The notes under the pieces were generated by a model, which ran no database searches, was not told the origin of the DNA, and saw nothing but the letters and a program-made list of their open reading frames with translations. Position numbers and translations under genes: made by a program. Shown here piece after piece: positions 8,108-16,353 of a stretch of 20,119 bases of DNA. This stretch comes from Paraktedonobacter sp964250225 (GTDB lineage Bacteria; Chloroflexota; Ktedonobacteria; Ktedonobacterales; Ktedonobacteraceae). The stretch is from positions 1 through 20,119 of the forward strand of contig CAXUEY010000111.1 in assembly GCA_964250225.1 (NCBI GenBank), in the 5' to 3' direction. Each line of letters starts with the position of its first letter. The stretch's first letter is position 1.

Positions 8108-11100
8108 ATGATCCAGGATCAGTATTCCAGTACCCTGACTCAACGCGATACGCGCACGCGCCCCGACCAGACCAGAGGTCGATTGCGTTTTGCGTCCACT
8201 TTGCACTACATCGTACCGGGCCTGGCCCTGGCCCTGCTGCTGAGCTGCCTCGAAGCGGTCTTCTGGTTGCTCAATCCTGGCTCTCTTTTTGGAAAGACGC
8301 CCCCGCATACGCTCGCTGCTCTGTTCGCGCTCGCCTTCTCAAACCCTTTCGTGCTGCTCGCGTTTTTTGCGCAGGTCGCGCTCGCCTTCTGGCTGGCGCA
8401 GTTTATTACCAGACCTCTGGCGCTGCTGGTCTATTGCAAGGGACTGCGCCTGGAACAAGAACAGTACCGTGTGCTGAATACGCCCTTGCAATCCTGGTCC
8501 GCGCCTTACGATGTGCCACTGACCCTTTATCAGGATGATCCCGACCCGACGCGTTCACACCGCCCCAGCTCGTTGACAACTCCTGAGTTGATCGAGGCTG
8601 TGATGCATGGCACCTCTTCGCACCTCCTGCTGCTTGGCGCGTCAGGAGCGGGCAAGACGCTGTTTTTACACGCATACCTCGCTGCTGCCTCTCAACATCG
8701 TCGCGAGTTGATCTTTGGAAGACGCTGCAAAGTGCCAGTATTGCTGCCTCTCAAGTATTACGCGCTTTTCCTTCAGGCGCTCGATCTGGCTGATCCCGCG
8801 GACTTTTCTCTGCTCGATTTTCTCACGACCTGCGATCTCCCTGGCCTGGAGCATCTGCGCCCCTATCTGGGCACACTGTTTCGGCAGGGACGCCTGCTGC
8901 TGCTCTGCGACGGCCTGGATGACGTGCCGGCGGCCTATCGTCCTGCCCTCGACCAGGCATGCATTCTGTTGTTTCGCCAGAACCGCAACGCTTTACTGCT
9001 CACCTGTACGCCCAGGGTATACAAACAGTCGCCCGAACTGGTCCAGGCCGTAGGTGACAATCTGGTGCCGCGCGCGGTCTTTGCGCCACTGGATCAGGCC
9101 CAGATGCGTAGCATCATCGAGCGCTATTATGCGGAACTGCGCGCCTCTACTCATCCGAAATTGCCCACTGCCGCTCAGATGATGGCCATCATTGGGCGCA
9201 CGCGTTTGTACTTCCTCTGCACCACGCCTTTCTACCTCTTTGCTCTGTTGGAAGTGATTGCGCATCAGGAGAACGCCGATCCTTTGCGCCTGGATACACG
9301 CGGGCGCCTGTTGAACGCTTTTCTCAAAGTGCTGGAAGGTCGCGCGCAAAAAGATACAGAAGAGCCAGCACTGGAATTTCTGGGTGAACTGGCCTGTATT
9401 GCGTATTGGAGTGGTGACGATTCGGCGCTGTATCTGGCCGACTCGATGGATGGGGTCGCGCTTCCAACGCGTATTACGCGCAGTGATGGGCAGCACGAGA
9501 CTTTTCTGGCCTGGGCACAGGAGCAGCGGGTGACCTTTCCCTTTGCCACGCAACTGGGACCAGGGCTGGCTCTCCACGCTGGCCCGACGACGCGCCAGGC
9601 CAGCGTGCTTGAACTGGCTCAACGGACCTCGCTGCTCGACCTGAGTTCACGAGATGTGGCCAGTTTTCGCCATCCGCTGCTGGCCTCGGCTTTGCTGGCT
9701 GACTATTTTGCGCGTATGCTGGGTACCAGCGCGCTGGATAGCGAGGTGATCGAGACTTTTCCCGACGATCTCGCACCCTGGAGCGAGCCGCTCACCCTGT
9801 GGGCGGGCTTGCTGGAACAACCCCTGACTGCTGCAAACGTACTGGCTCTTTATGCCTGTGAACACCCTGAGCAGCGCGTGAGCGCGCTCGTGCTGAGCCT
9901 GATCTGCCTGGGAGTCGCGCAAATGCCACCCGTGGTTGAGCCGCCTGGAGCGTTGCCACCCGCGCTTGTCACTGCTCTGGAAGACCTGCTGGCAGAACCA
10001 CGCGTGCTGCTAGAACTGGCCGTGCTCTTGATGCGCTGCGCTGAACGAGGCTCGCCGGAACTCTACCAGGCGCTGTTCCCCCTGCTGGCGCTCAACAATA
10101 TCGAGGCTTTGCTGGAACTGCTCGATCCCACCCTGGTGGCCGATCTTTTCTTTCAACGTCTGCTGAGGGTCATTGACGATGTAGAGCAGGAGGCCCTGGT
10201 CAAACGCCTGGTGCGCGCGCTGAGCTGCTGGGGCGAGGCCGTCGTTCCGCGTGCCACTCTCCTATGTGCCCCCGATGTTGGTGGTCGTCTGCGCACCGCG
10301 GCTATTAACCTGTTAGGTGGTACACGTGCTGAAGGTGCAGTAAAGCCGCTTATCACCTGCCTGCGCGATTCCGCGCACATTATTGTAACCCGCGCTGTCC
10401 ATGCCCTGACGCGCCTGGGACCGGATATCGCGCTGCCGCGTCTACTGCGAGAACTGGCTGCGCGCCCGTCGGCAGGCGACCCACAGCCATTGCATGGGAT
10501 CATTCTGCCGATCATCACGCGTTTCCTTGATGAGCCAGATCCCGCGCTCCAGCTCACGCCAGAGCAGAATGAGCAGGTGATTGATGCGCTGATGTCGCTG
10601 CTGGCTACGCATACCAATGCGCTGGACCTGGAGCAGGTGCGGGCAATCCTGGTCAGCCAGGGCCGCTTAGCAGAGGAGCGCGAGAGTGGCAAGATCGCGC
10701 TGAGTATGCTGGTCCAGAATCTCACAGCATCCAGCGAGAGCGTGGCCCGCAGTATGAGCGGCACGCTCAAAGAGGTGGGTCAGGTCGCCACGCCGCACTT
10801 GTTGGAGCAACTGGCCAACCAGCCCACAGAATCCGAGCGCGTGCGTATCCTGGAGGTGCTGGCCTCCCTGCGCGATCTACGCGCCCTGCCCGCGCTGCTC
10901 GATCTGCTGGCCGATAACTCGCTCGCAGTCCAGCAAGCTCTCACCTCCACCCTCAAACTCTATGTACCCGCGTGCATTCCCGGCCTGGTTGATGTGCTGC
11001 TGCAACATCGCGATGATCTGGTCGCCGCTCGCGCGGAACAGATGCTGGGCGAGCTGGGCCAGGTGGTGGTCGAGCCAGTGATGGGTGCGCTGACTCCCCT

Positions 11101-13405
11101 GGTAGCTGGCCGCACGCCCCTGCTGGTGCATGTGCTGGAACGCGTGCGCGACCAGCGCGCGGTACCCGCACTGATCGCACTACTGGAGAGCACCTCGGCT
11201 GATGTCGTGCTGACGCTAGCCCTCGCGCAGGCTCTTGGCCAGCTTGATGACGAGCGTGCCGTTGCCCCCCTGCTCGATCTGCTGAATGGCACAAATGTGC
11301 TGCTGGTGGAAGGCGCGCTTAACGCGTTGAGCAGCCTCGGCGAAGTGGCCTGCCCAACCCTGCTGGCCCGGCTCGCCACGCCCCAAAAAACACCCCTGGT
11401 CACGCGTATTGAGCGTGTCCTTTTGGGCATGCAACCCTTTCCCGGCGCGCGTCTACTCCAGACCATAGATGAAGGCAATGATGATCAGGCCCGCCATCTC
11501 GCGGACGTTTTTTTGCAGAGAGGCAGCGACGCAGCTCAAGTGCTGGTTGAGAATCTCTTCCATGAACATAAGCGTATCCGTGAGTATGCGCGTCAGATCA
11601 TAGAACGCATGGATGGACGCTATACCGTGCCTGCCCTGCTCGAAGCGTTGAGCAGACCTGACCCCGCCTGGCACGCGCTGCTGGCCGCATATCTGCTCAA
11701 ACATCCACGCGAGGCTATGCCAGCGCTGGTCGGTTTGCTGGACGATCCTGCGCGCTACGAGGCCGCCGTCTTGATCCTGCTCCAGGCGGGTGCGCCCGTT
11801 CTGCCCGAACTGATCCCAGCACTGGAATCCAGTGAGAACAGCGTACAGTCTTGCGCCAGGCATATTCTCGTGACTCTGGTGCAGCAGCAGCCGGACCTGC
11901 TGACCAATGTGGTCCAGCTTTTCGGCCTGGCGCTCCCACCACGCGCGCGCGCATTGCTGCAACATATCTTAACCGACGACCTGGTTGAAAGCAGTTTGCC
12001 CGCCCTGCTGGCCGGTCTGGAGGATGCTCACCTGGCACGGGACGCCTCGGATACCCTGGTGCTACTCTCTCAGCGCAGTTCCGCGTATAACGCTGCCGTG
12101 CTTGAGGCATTACTGTCAGCTTTACGTATCAAAAGTCGCCGCTATGGAGCCGGTCTGACTCTGATCGACCTCGGCCCGCTGGCTGTGCCGGGCGTTGGTG
12201 CCCTGATTACCGATCCCGACCCGGAGGTCGCGCGCTCCGCCAGATCCGTGTTGAGCAAACTTGGTACCCCAGCCCTGCCTTTTATCTGGGCCGCGCATAG
12301 CGACAGCAGCTCGCCAGCTCGTCGCGAGGCCGCGCGCGAGGTTTTTCGCGCTATGCCCGGCGCAGTGATCAGGGACGAACTGGTCTCGCTGCTGACCAGT
12401 GCTCGCCAGGAAGAACTTTCAATGGCTCTGGCCCTTCTGCTGGAGCGCCTCCACGACGAAGCTCTCCAGCTAGAACACAGCGGCGAGATGCTGCCCGCGC
12501 TCCTTGAGCACGTGCAGACTTCCGGCAACGAACGGGCTAACCTGCGCATCCTGGCCCTGCTCATCTTGCTCGGTGGACCCGTCATGATAGGCGCGGTGAT
12601 CGATGCGCTCTACGCCGACCCCCAGGGCCATCCATACCTTATCTCAACCTTGCTTCTGCTGGGCCAGGGGGTCGAGAACGAACTGCATACTGTGTTGCGC
12701 GACCCCAACGCGCCCGCGCATGTGCAGGCCGAGGTCGCGGGCATCCTGGCGATGCGTACCCCTCAGCATCAGGAAGTGTTAAGGCGCGCCCTGAGTCTGA
12801 GTGAGCATGGTTTGTGGGCTGGCCGCTCCTCTCACAACAGCACCTCTCTTTTGCAACCGTCCCAGCTTGAAGGTTCTCTGCGCGCGCTCGGTGGTCTGCT
12901 GCTGGCTGGCCACTGGGACTCCCGCGAGCTGCAAATGTTGCGTACAGGCAGTAAAGCTGGTAGTGCTGAACGCGAACTTTATGATATCCTGCTCGGCTGG
13001 CGCTATAGCCCGCAGCTCACGCGTTTAGAGCATGATCTGAGCACCGAACGCGAGGAGCGCAGGCGCGAAGCTATGGCGCATGTGCAGGCGTTAGGGGTGA
13101 TGAAGACGCAGATGCACGATCTGGAGAATGATCTGGATAACGTAAAACAGGAGCAACGCGAGCAAATTCTTCGCCACGAAGAGCAGCGCAAGGAGCTGCA
13201 AGAGGATAACACGCGCCTGCAACGGGAGAAGCAGAATCTCCAGACCAGTCTGCGGCAAACCACCCAGGAAAAACAGACACTCGCCGCCAGTGCAAAGCAA
13301 GCACTCCAGGAGCGAGAGCGTTTGCAGGCCGAGGCCAAACGCTGGCAGGAATATGGCCAGCAGCTAGAGCGGGAAGTGACGATTTTGCGGCGACCCAAAA
13401 CCTGA
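8108..13405 (+). CDS. Giant membrane-anchored NACHT NTPase with HEAT-repeat array and C-terminal coiled coil
   Basis: A 1765-aa protein. Two hydrophobic segments (about 33-56 and 79-110) form an N-terminal membrane hairpin, leaving both ends in the cytosol. The NACHT module follows, with P-loop GASGAGKT (177-184) and Walker B LLLLCDGLDD (263-272, acidic residues D268, D271 and D272). The sensor-like strand reads LLLTCTPR, with Arg at 303. From about 695 to 1500 the protein is a long alpha solenoid of HEAT/PBS-lyase-type repeats (units like RALPALLDLLAD and AVPALIALLEST). Residues about 1638-1762 are a highly charged Gln/Glu-rich coiled coil. NACHT proteins are STAND switches that sense a ligand through the repeats and oligomerise; the ligand and output are unknown. 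I start at the ATG at 8108, after GGGAG (8099-8103). The frame is open from a TTG at 8033, which overlaps the promoter. No nuclease, protease or TIR-like effector domain is visible. Confidence 0.87.
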   Translation: MIQDQYSSTLTQRDTRTRPDQTRGRLRFASTLHYIVPGLALALLLSCLEAVFWLLNPGSLFGKTPPHTLAALFALAFSNPFVLLAFFAQVALAFWLAQFITRPLALLVYCKGLRLEQEQYRVLNTPLQSWSAPYDVPLTLYQDDPDPTRSHRPSSLTTPELIEAVMHGTSSHLLLLGASGAGKTLFLHAYLAAASQHRRELIFGRRCKVPVLLPLKYYALFLQALDLADPADFSLLDFLTTCDLPGLEHLRPYLGTLFRQGRLLLLCDGLDDVPAAYRPALDQACILLFRQNRNALLLTCTPRVYKQSPELVQAVGDNLVPRAVFAPLDQAQMRSIIERYYAELRASTHPKLPTAAQMMAIIGRTRLYFLCTTPFYLFALLEVIAHQENADPLRLDTRGRLLNAFLKVLEGRAQKDTEEPALEFLGELACIAYWSGDDSALYLADSMDGVALPTRITRSDGQHETFLAWAQEQRVTFPFATQLGPGLALHAGPTTRQASVLELAQRTSLLDLSSRDVASFRHPLLASALLADYFARMLGTSALDSEVIETFPDDLAPWSEPLTLWAGLLEQPLTAANVLALYACEHPEQRVSALVLSLICLGVAQMPPVVEPPGALPPALVTALEDLLAEPRVLLELAVLLMRCAERGSPELYQALFPLLALNNIEALLELLDPTLVADLFFQRLLRVIDDVEQEALVKRLVRALSCWGEAVVPRATLLCAPDVGGRLRTAAINLLGGTRAEGAVKPLITCLRDSAHIIVTRAVHALTRLGPDIALPRLLRELAARPSAGDPQPLHGIILPIITRFLDEPDPALQLTPEQNEQVIDALMSLLATHTNALDLEQVRAILVSQGRLAEERESGKIALSMLVQNLTASSESVARSMSGTLKEVGQVATPHLLEQLANQPTESERVRILEVLASLRDLRALPALLDLLADNSLAVQQALTSTLKLYVPACIPGLVDVLLQHRDDLVAARAEQMLGELGQVVVEPVMGALTPLVAGRTPLLVHVLERVRDQRAVPALIALLESTSADVVLTLALAQALGQLDDERAVAPLLDLLNGTNVLLVEGALNALSSLGEVACPTLLARLATPQKTPLVTRIERVLLGMQPFPGARLLQTIDEGNDDQARHLADVFLQRGSDAAQVLVENLFHEHKRIREYARQIIERMDGRYTVPALLEALSRPDPAWHALLAAYLLKHPREAMPALVGLLDDPARYEAAVLILLQAGAPVLPELIPALESSENSVQSCARHILVTLVQQQPDLLTNVVQLFGLALPPRARALLQHILTDDLVESSLPALLAGLEDAHLARDASDTLVLLSQRSSAYNAAVLEALLSALRIKSRRYGAGLTLIDLGPLAVPGVGALITDPDPEVARSARSVLSKLGTPALPFIWAAHSDSSSPARREAAREVFRAMPGAVIRDELVSLLTSARQEELSMALALLLERLHDEALQLEHSGEMLPALLEHVQTSGNERANLRILALLILLGGPVMIGAVIDALYADPQGHPYLISTLLLLGQGVENELHTVLRDPNAPAHVQAEVAGILAMRTPQHQEVLRRALSLSEHGLWAGRSSHNSTSLLQPSQLEGSLRALGGLLLAGHWDSRELQMLRTGSKAGSAERELYDILLGWRYSPQLTRLEHDLSTEREERRREAMAHVQALGVMKTQMHDLENDLDNVKQEQREQILRHEEQRKELQEDNTRLQREKQNLQTSLRQTTQEKQTLAASAKQALQERERLQAEAKRWQEYGQQLEREVTILRRPKT

Positions 13406-13441
13406 CACGTGCTATGGCAACGCTTGCACCTGCTGGCTGCG

Positions 13442-13447
13442 TATACT
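13442..13447 (+). promoter_or_regulatory. Possible -10 box before the 183-aa membrane protein gene
   Basis: TATACT at 13442-13447 lies 69 bases before the ATG at 13516 and resembles the -10 boxes used elsewhere in the window. I see no good -35 at 16-18 bases: the nearest match, TTGCAC at 13424, is only 12 bases away. The gene could equally be read through from the NACHT gene, because no terminator separates them. Confidence 0.3.
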
Positions 13448-13515
13448 ATGATGGAGCGGGTTTTTATCGCTCATTTTCAACAACACTATTTGTACAGCTT
13501 AGTTGGAGGTAGCAT

Positions 13516-14067
13516 ATGCAAATGCTGGCAAGGGTACGCAGGCCATCCCTACGTCAGGGCCTGTTTTTTGGCCTTATTCTCGGCGCCATAGAGATTGTTT
13601 TAAGCGTGGCCACAGGCCTTATCGCGCAAGCTGGAGTCCAATCTTTTCTGGGAACCATCGCGCTAGCCCTGTTCATTATCCTGGGCTTTCTGGCTGGTCA
13701 GCGGGCAGCTCAAGAGACCGGGCGCCTGGGAACCGGCGCAATAGCAGGTCTGTGGGTCGGTCTGATCGGGGGTGTGCTGTGGGCGCTGGCCCAGTTTGTG
13801 CAGATTTTGATTTTCCTCCCAACGCTTGTAAACCAGGCGAGAGACTATCTTCAAAAGCATCTGAATCAGTTGCCCCGTGGCTATAACCCTGCAAATCTTA
13901 CCTCAACCGATGTATTGCTCGCCAACCTGGAGCCGCTCATTCTCTCCCTTATCTTCTACATGCTCTTTGCCCTCATCGGCGGCGCGCTTGGTGGCATGTT
14001 GGGGCGCAGGCGCCTGGTCCGGTCGAGTGAGTATCAAGCGGAAGAGGCTGTGGGACCCGCTGAGTAG
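13516..14067 (+). CDS. Four-helix membrane protein, unknown function
   Basis: A 183-aa integral membrane protein. Predicted helices lie at about 14-36, 43-61, 76-103 and 145-168, with a hydrophilic loop of about 40 residues (TLVNQARDYLQKHLNQLPRG and on) between the last two. Gly/Ala-rich packing motifs (LIGGALGGMLGRR) end the last helix, and the C-terminal tail is short and acidic. I recognise no named family. The ATG at 13516 follows GGAGG (13505-13509) with six bases of spacing, an excellent site. A second ATG two codons later is less well placed. It lies 110 bases downstream of the NACHT-HEAT gene on the same strand and is closed by a strong terminator, so it could be the last gene of that unit. 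A role as its membrane partner is speculation. Confidence 0.8.
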   Translation: MQMLARVRRPSLRQGLFFGLILGAIEIVLSVATGLIAQAGVQSFLGTIALALFIILGFLAGQRAAQETGRLGTGAIAGLWVGLIGGVLWALAQFVQILIFLPTLVNQARDYLQKHLNQLPRGYNPANLTSTDVLLANLEPLILSLIFYMLFALIGGALGGMLGRRRLVRSSEYQAEEAVGPAE

Positions 14068-14091
14068 CTTGCTCTGTGGTGCGGACCAACA

Positions 14092-14130
14092 AAAAAGCGC
14101 TGGCAATTCAAGCAATTGCCAGCGCTTTTT
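14092..14130. terminator. Bidirectional intrinsic terminator
   Basis: A perfect 17-base stem pairs AAAAAGCGCTGGCAATT (14092-14108) with its complement (14114-14130) around the loop CAAGC. The stem ends in T5 on the right and, on the other strand, T6. It lies between two convergent genes, 24 bases after the 183-aa gene stop and 14 bases beyond the stop of the GlsB-like gene. It should therefore terminate transcription in both directions. Confidence 0.93.
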
Positions 14131-14144
14131 GGGTTCGTGTATGC

Positions 14145-14444
14145 TTACACTCTGCGGCTTGAGCCACGCGTCACCAGACGCAGGATGGCAATCAGGATAC
14201 ACGCGCCAATGAAGGCCACGATAATACTCCCGATTAAGCCACCTCCGGCGCTAATTCCCAGCAAACCGAACAGCCAGCCGCCGATAAATCCGCCGATAAT
14301 ACCTGCAATGATATCCCCAATGATTCCATAACCGCCGCCGCGCATGACCAGGCTTGCCAGGAAGCCAGCAATCAGGCCAACGATCAGCCACCAGACCACT
14401 GTGGAAAGACTCAGATCCGCGAGCACAAGGGTTGCCAATGACAT
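14145..14444 (-). CDS. GlsB/YeaQ/YmgE family stress-response membrane protein
   Basis: A 99-aa protein of the transglycosylase-associated (GlsB/YeaQ/YmgE) family. It has three closely spaced membrane helices at about 15-35, 42-64 and 68-91, very rich in Gly, with the family signature WWLIVGLIAGFLASLVMRG then GDIIAGIIGGFIGGWLFGLLG. Family members are small inner-membrane proteins often induced by general stress; their biochemical role is not established. Its length is close to the usual 80-100 aa. The ATG at 14444 has a perfect AAGGAG (complement of 14453-14458) eight bases away. It is followed by the shared terminator at 14092-14130. Upstream lie paired direct and inverted repeats (14468-14495) that could bind a regulator. 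Confidence 0.93.
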   Translation of the reverse strand: MSLATLVLADLSLSTVVWWLIVGLIAGFLASLVMRGGGYGIIGDIIAGIIGGFIGGWLFGLLGISAGGGLIGSIIVAFIGACILIAILRLVTRGSSRRV

Positions 14445-14467
14445 AAAAACGACTCCTTTTTTCTATC

Positions 14468-14495
14468 TAATCAACAGGTTCTCTGTTAATCAACA
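14468..14495. repeat. Direct repeat pair with nested inverted repeat upstream of the GlsB-like gene
   Basis: TAATCAACA occurs at 14468-14476 and again at 14487-14495, a 19-base period of about two helical turns. Between them AACAG (14473-14477) and CTGTT (14483-14487) form an inverted repeat. The block is 24-51 bases before the ATG at 14444, in the position of an operator. No convincing -10/-35 pair could be placed there. Confidence 0.45.
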
Positions 14496-14497
14496 CG

Positions 14498-14676
14498 TTG
14501 TCTACAGAGAGTCACGTATCATCGGCGAAAAAAGTGTCAGAGGAGCGGCAGAAACCCCTGGGATGGGCGCATTTTGCCTGCTCACCTGATGGAAAGTATA
14601 TCGCCTCCATTGTCGGCAAATACGATCCAGGGCAGTACACAGACCCCCAACCATTCAGGTCTGCCAGCCTTCATAT
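14498..14676 (+). pseudogene. Possible WD40-repeat gene remnant
   Basis: In the plus frame beginning at 14498 the translation reads KPLGWAHFACSPDGKYIAS followed by IVGKYDPGQYT and SASLHIHKSD. The SPDGKYIAS string (14582-14608) is the hallmark core of a bacterial WD40 blade, and LHIHKSD sits where the closing LxIWD strand would be. Only about one blade is present. There is no ribosome-binding site, and the frame runs on antisense into the end of the MFS gene, which ends at 14677. It is best read as a decayed fragment of a larger WD40 protein. Chance similarity is possible because the region is short. Confidence 0.35.
14640..14663 (-). terminator. Weak hairpin after the first MFS gene
   Basis: CAGACC (14640-14645) and GGTCTG (14658-14663) form a six-base stem with a 12-base loop, 13 bases beyond the stop of the minus-strand MFS gene. 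No T-run follows on the minus strand, so it may only be a weak or 3'-protecting hairpin. Confidence 0.25.
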
Positions 14677-16116
14677 TCATAAGAGCGACGTCCCCTGCAA
14701 ATCCATGCGCGCTGCTGTCTCCATATCGCTTTTCACCCAACGCGAACCGAACATCGCCGCTATACCTGCAATGACGAGTGCTGGCGGAAAGAGGAAAATG
14801 AGCGAGAGCATCAGATCGTGGCCCGCAATGCTGTTCTGAAAGTGCAGGCCGGTTGGGTCCAGGCTACGCGCTAGAATACCAATGACTGGCGCTGAGAAAG
14901 CATCGCCGAGAATATGCGACAGGAAGAGCGAGACAGCCACCGCTGACCCGCGCAGCATGGTTGGTACAACCTCCTGCGTGGCCGCGGCAGCCGGGCCGGC
15001 GTTGAGATTGAGCAGAATGGCTGAGAGGATAAAGAACAGCGTATACCACGCGAGATTATGCGAGTAGACAGCAATCAGTACAGCTGCTGCATAGGTTGGC
15101 GCGCTGAGTAAAAAGCCGATACCACTCACCATCACGCGCGCACCAGGGTAGGACCGCATCCACCAGTCGGCGATATAGCCACCTAGAATGACTCCCGCAC
15201 TGGCGGCCAGCACCACCACAAAGCCGGTAAAGTATGCTGCCTGTGCCGAACTCAGACCAAAAGTGTCTTTTTGCTGCATGAAGATGGAGAGGTAGGTTAC
15301 GGTACCACCGAGAACGAAGAGCGAGAAAATTTGCATGATGATCAGGACAACGAGCGTTCTGTTCTGGATCAAGAGCCGATATTGCGCCATGACGGTGCGT
15401 GGTTTCTCTGCGAAATAGGTCTCTCCCACAGTCTCTGCTTCTTGCGAAGAAGCGTGAACAGCCACCACATCCGGTTCTTGATCTTCGTCGGCCTCGTTGC
15501 GTCGTGGCTCGCGCATGCGCCAGGCGATCAAGGCCATCAGCAGGCCAGGAATGCCCGCAAAAAGAAACGCGAGATGCCAGGCTCCATGATATAGACCCGC
15601 GATAACTCCACCGAGAAGAATACCAATCAGCAAGCCAATCTGACTGCTGACTGCCCACCAGCCCATGACGCGTCCACGTTGCTTCTGGCGAAAATAGTCG
15701 CTCAAAAGGGCCTGGCTGGAGGGAGAGTAGCCCGCTTCCCCGACACCCAGCACTGAACGGCTCAGGAAGAGGGTGGTAAAGCTATTGGCCAGCACAGTAA
15801 AGGACGTAGCCAGGCTCCAGATCGCCACCGCCGCGGCAATCACGTCCTTACGCTTGATGCGGTCGGTCAGCAAGCCAAATGGCACCACGCTGAATGTGAA
15901 GAGGAGCACGAACGCGGAAGAGAGATAGCCGATCTGGTCAATTCCCAGGTGTAGTTCCCTCCCTATTACGCCCGCCGCCCCCGTCAGGACATAGCGGTCC
16001 ATGCTATTGAGCATACTGATGATGAATAAGACCCAGAACACGTAGAGGGGATACCTTGCGCTGCGCTTCGTTGCAATTTGCGCATTTGCTGCTTCAATGG
16101 ATGATATTTCGTTCAT
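14677..16116 (-). CDS. MFS transporter, spinster/organic-solute type
   Basis: A 479-aa major facilitator superfamily carrier with twelve predicted helices and a central cytosolic loop (about 205-245) rich in Glu, Asp and Arg. The loop 2-3 motif A is GLLTDRIKRKDV. Helices 4-5 carry RSVLGVGEAGYSPSSQALL, the pattern of the spinster-like and sugar-acid/organic-solute MFS branches, followed by RQKQRGRVMGWW. The first helix contains NSMDRYVLTGA, also typical of that branch. Substrate and direction cannot be read from sequence, and no catabolic gene is adjacent. The ATG at 16116 follows AAGGAAG (complement of 16124-16130) with seven bases of spacing. A promoter with an extended -10 lies at 16236-16244, with a hairpin or operator (16189-16214) between it and the start, so the gene is probably its own transcription unit and possibly regulated. 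Confidence 0.9.
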   Translation of the reverse strand: MNEISSIEAANAQIATKRSARYPLYVFWVLFIISMLNSMDRYVLTGAAGVIGRELHLGIDQIGYLSSAFVLLFTFSVVPFGLLTDRIKRKDVIAAAVAIWSLATSFTVLANSFTTLFLSRSVLGVGEAGYSPSSQALLSDYFRQKQRGRVMGWWAVSSQIGLLIGILLGGVIAGLYHGAWHLAFLFAGIPGLLMALIAWRMREPRRNEADEDQEPDVVAVHASSQEAETVGETYFAEKPRTVMAQYRLLIQNRTLVVLIIMQIFSLFVLGGTVTYLSIFMQQKDTFGLSSAQAAYFTGFVVVLAASAGVILGGYIADWWMRSYPGARVMVSGIGFLLSAPTYAAAVLIAVYSHNLAWYTLFFILSAILLNLNAGPAAAATQEVVPTMLRGSAVAVSLFLSHILGDAFSAPVIGILARSLDPTGLHFQNSIAGHDLMLSLIFLFPPALVIAGIAAMFGSRWVKSDMETAARMDLQGTSLL

Positions 16117-16188
16117 GGTGCAGCTTCCTTTCGCTGATCTAGTATCAACGGGTTCTTCAGTGAACGATGGATTGAAACGCTACCCAAG

Positions 16189-16214
16189 ACTTGCGGAGAC
16201 GCTACGCCGCAAGT
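16189..16214. repeat. Inverted repeat in the MFS leader (operator or hairpin)
   Basis: ACTTGCGG (16189-16196) and CCGCAAGT (16207-16214) are perfect eight-base arms around a 10-base loop, AGACGCTACG. It lies roughly 15-40 bases after the predicted start of transcription of the MFS gene. It could be a repressor operator or a hairpin in the leader RNA. Confidence 0.5.
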
Positions 16215-16235
16215 AAGGAATCTGAATGTGGGAAT

Positions 16236-16244
16236 AGTATAGCA
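16236..16244 (-). promoter_or_regulatory. Extended -10 promoter for the MFS gene
   Basis: On the minus strand TGC-TATACT (complement of 16236-16244) is an extended -10 element 120 bases before the ATG at 16116. The -35 region is poor (ACCACA), as is common with extended -10 promoters. A similar TGC-TATAGT occurs before the winged-helix gene at 18332-18340. Confidence 0.45.
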
Positions 16245-16353
16245 TAGACGAGAGAGAATGTGGTGGGAATATCTACAATCTTCGTATCGCGCTATAAAAA
16301 TACCTGGAAAGATCTTTTAAAGAGACCCTGGTGTTCATGATGATGTGTCGGTG

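Noticed and set aside
144..13405. Calling the STAND genes an established antiphage system (Avs or bNACHT)
   Set aside because: No effector nuclease, protease or TIR domain and no neighbouring defence genes are visible; STAND proteins serve many regulatory roles.
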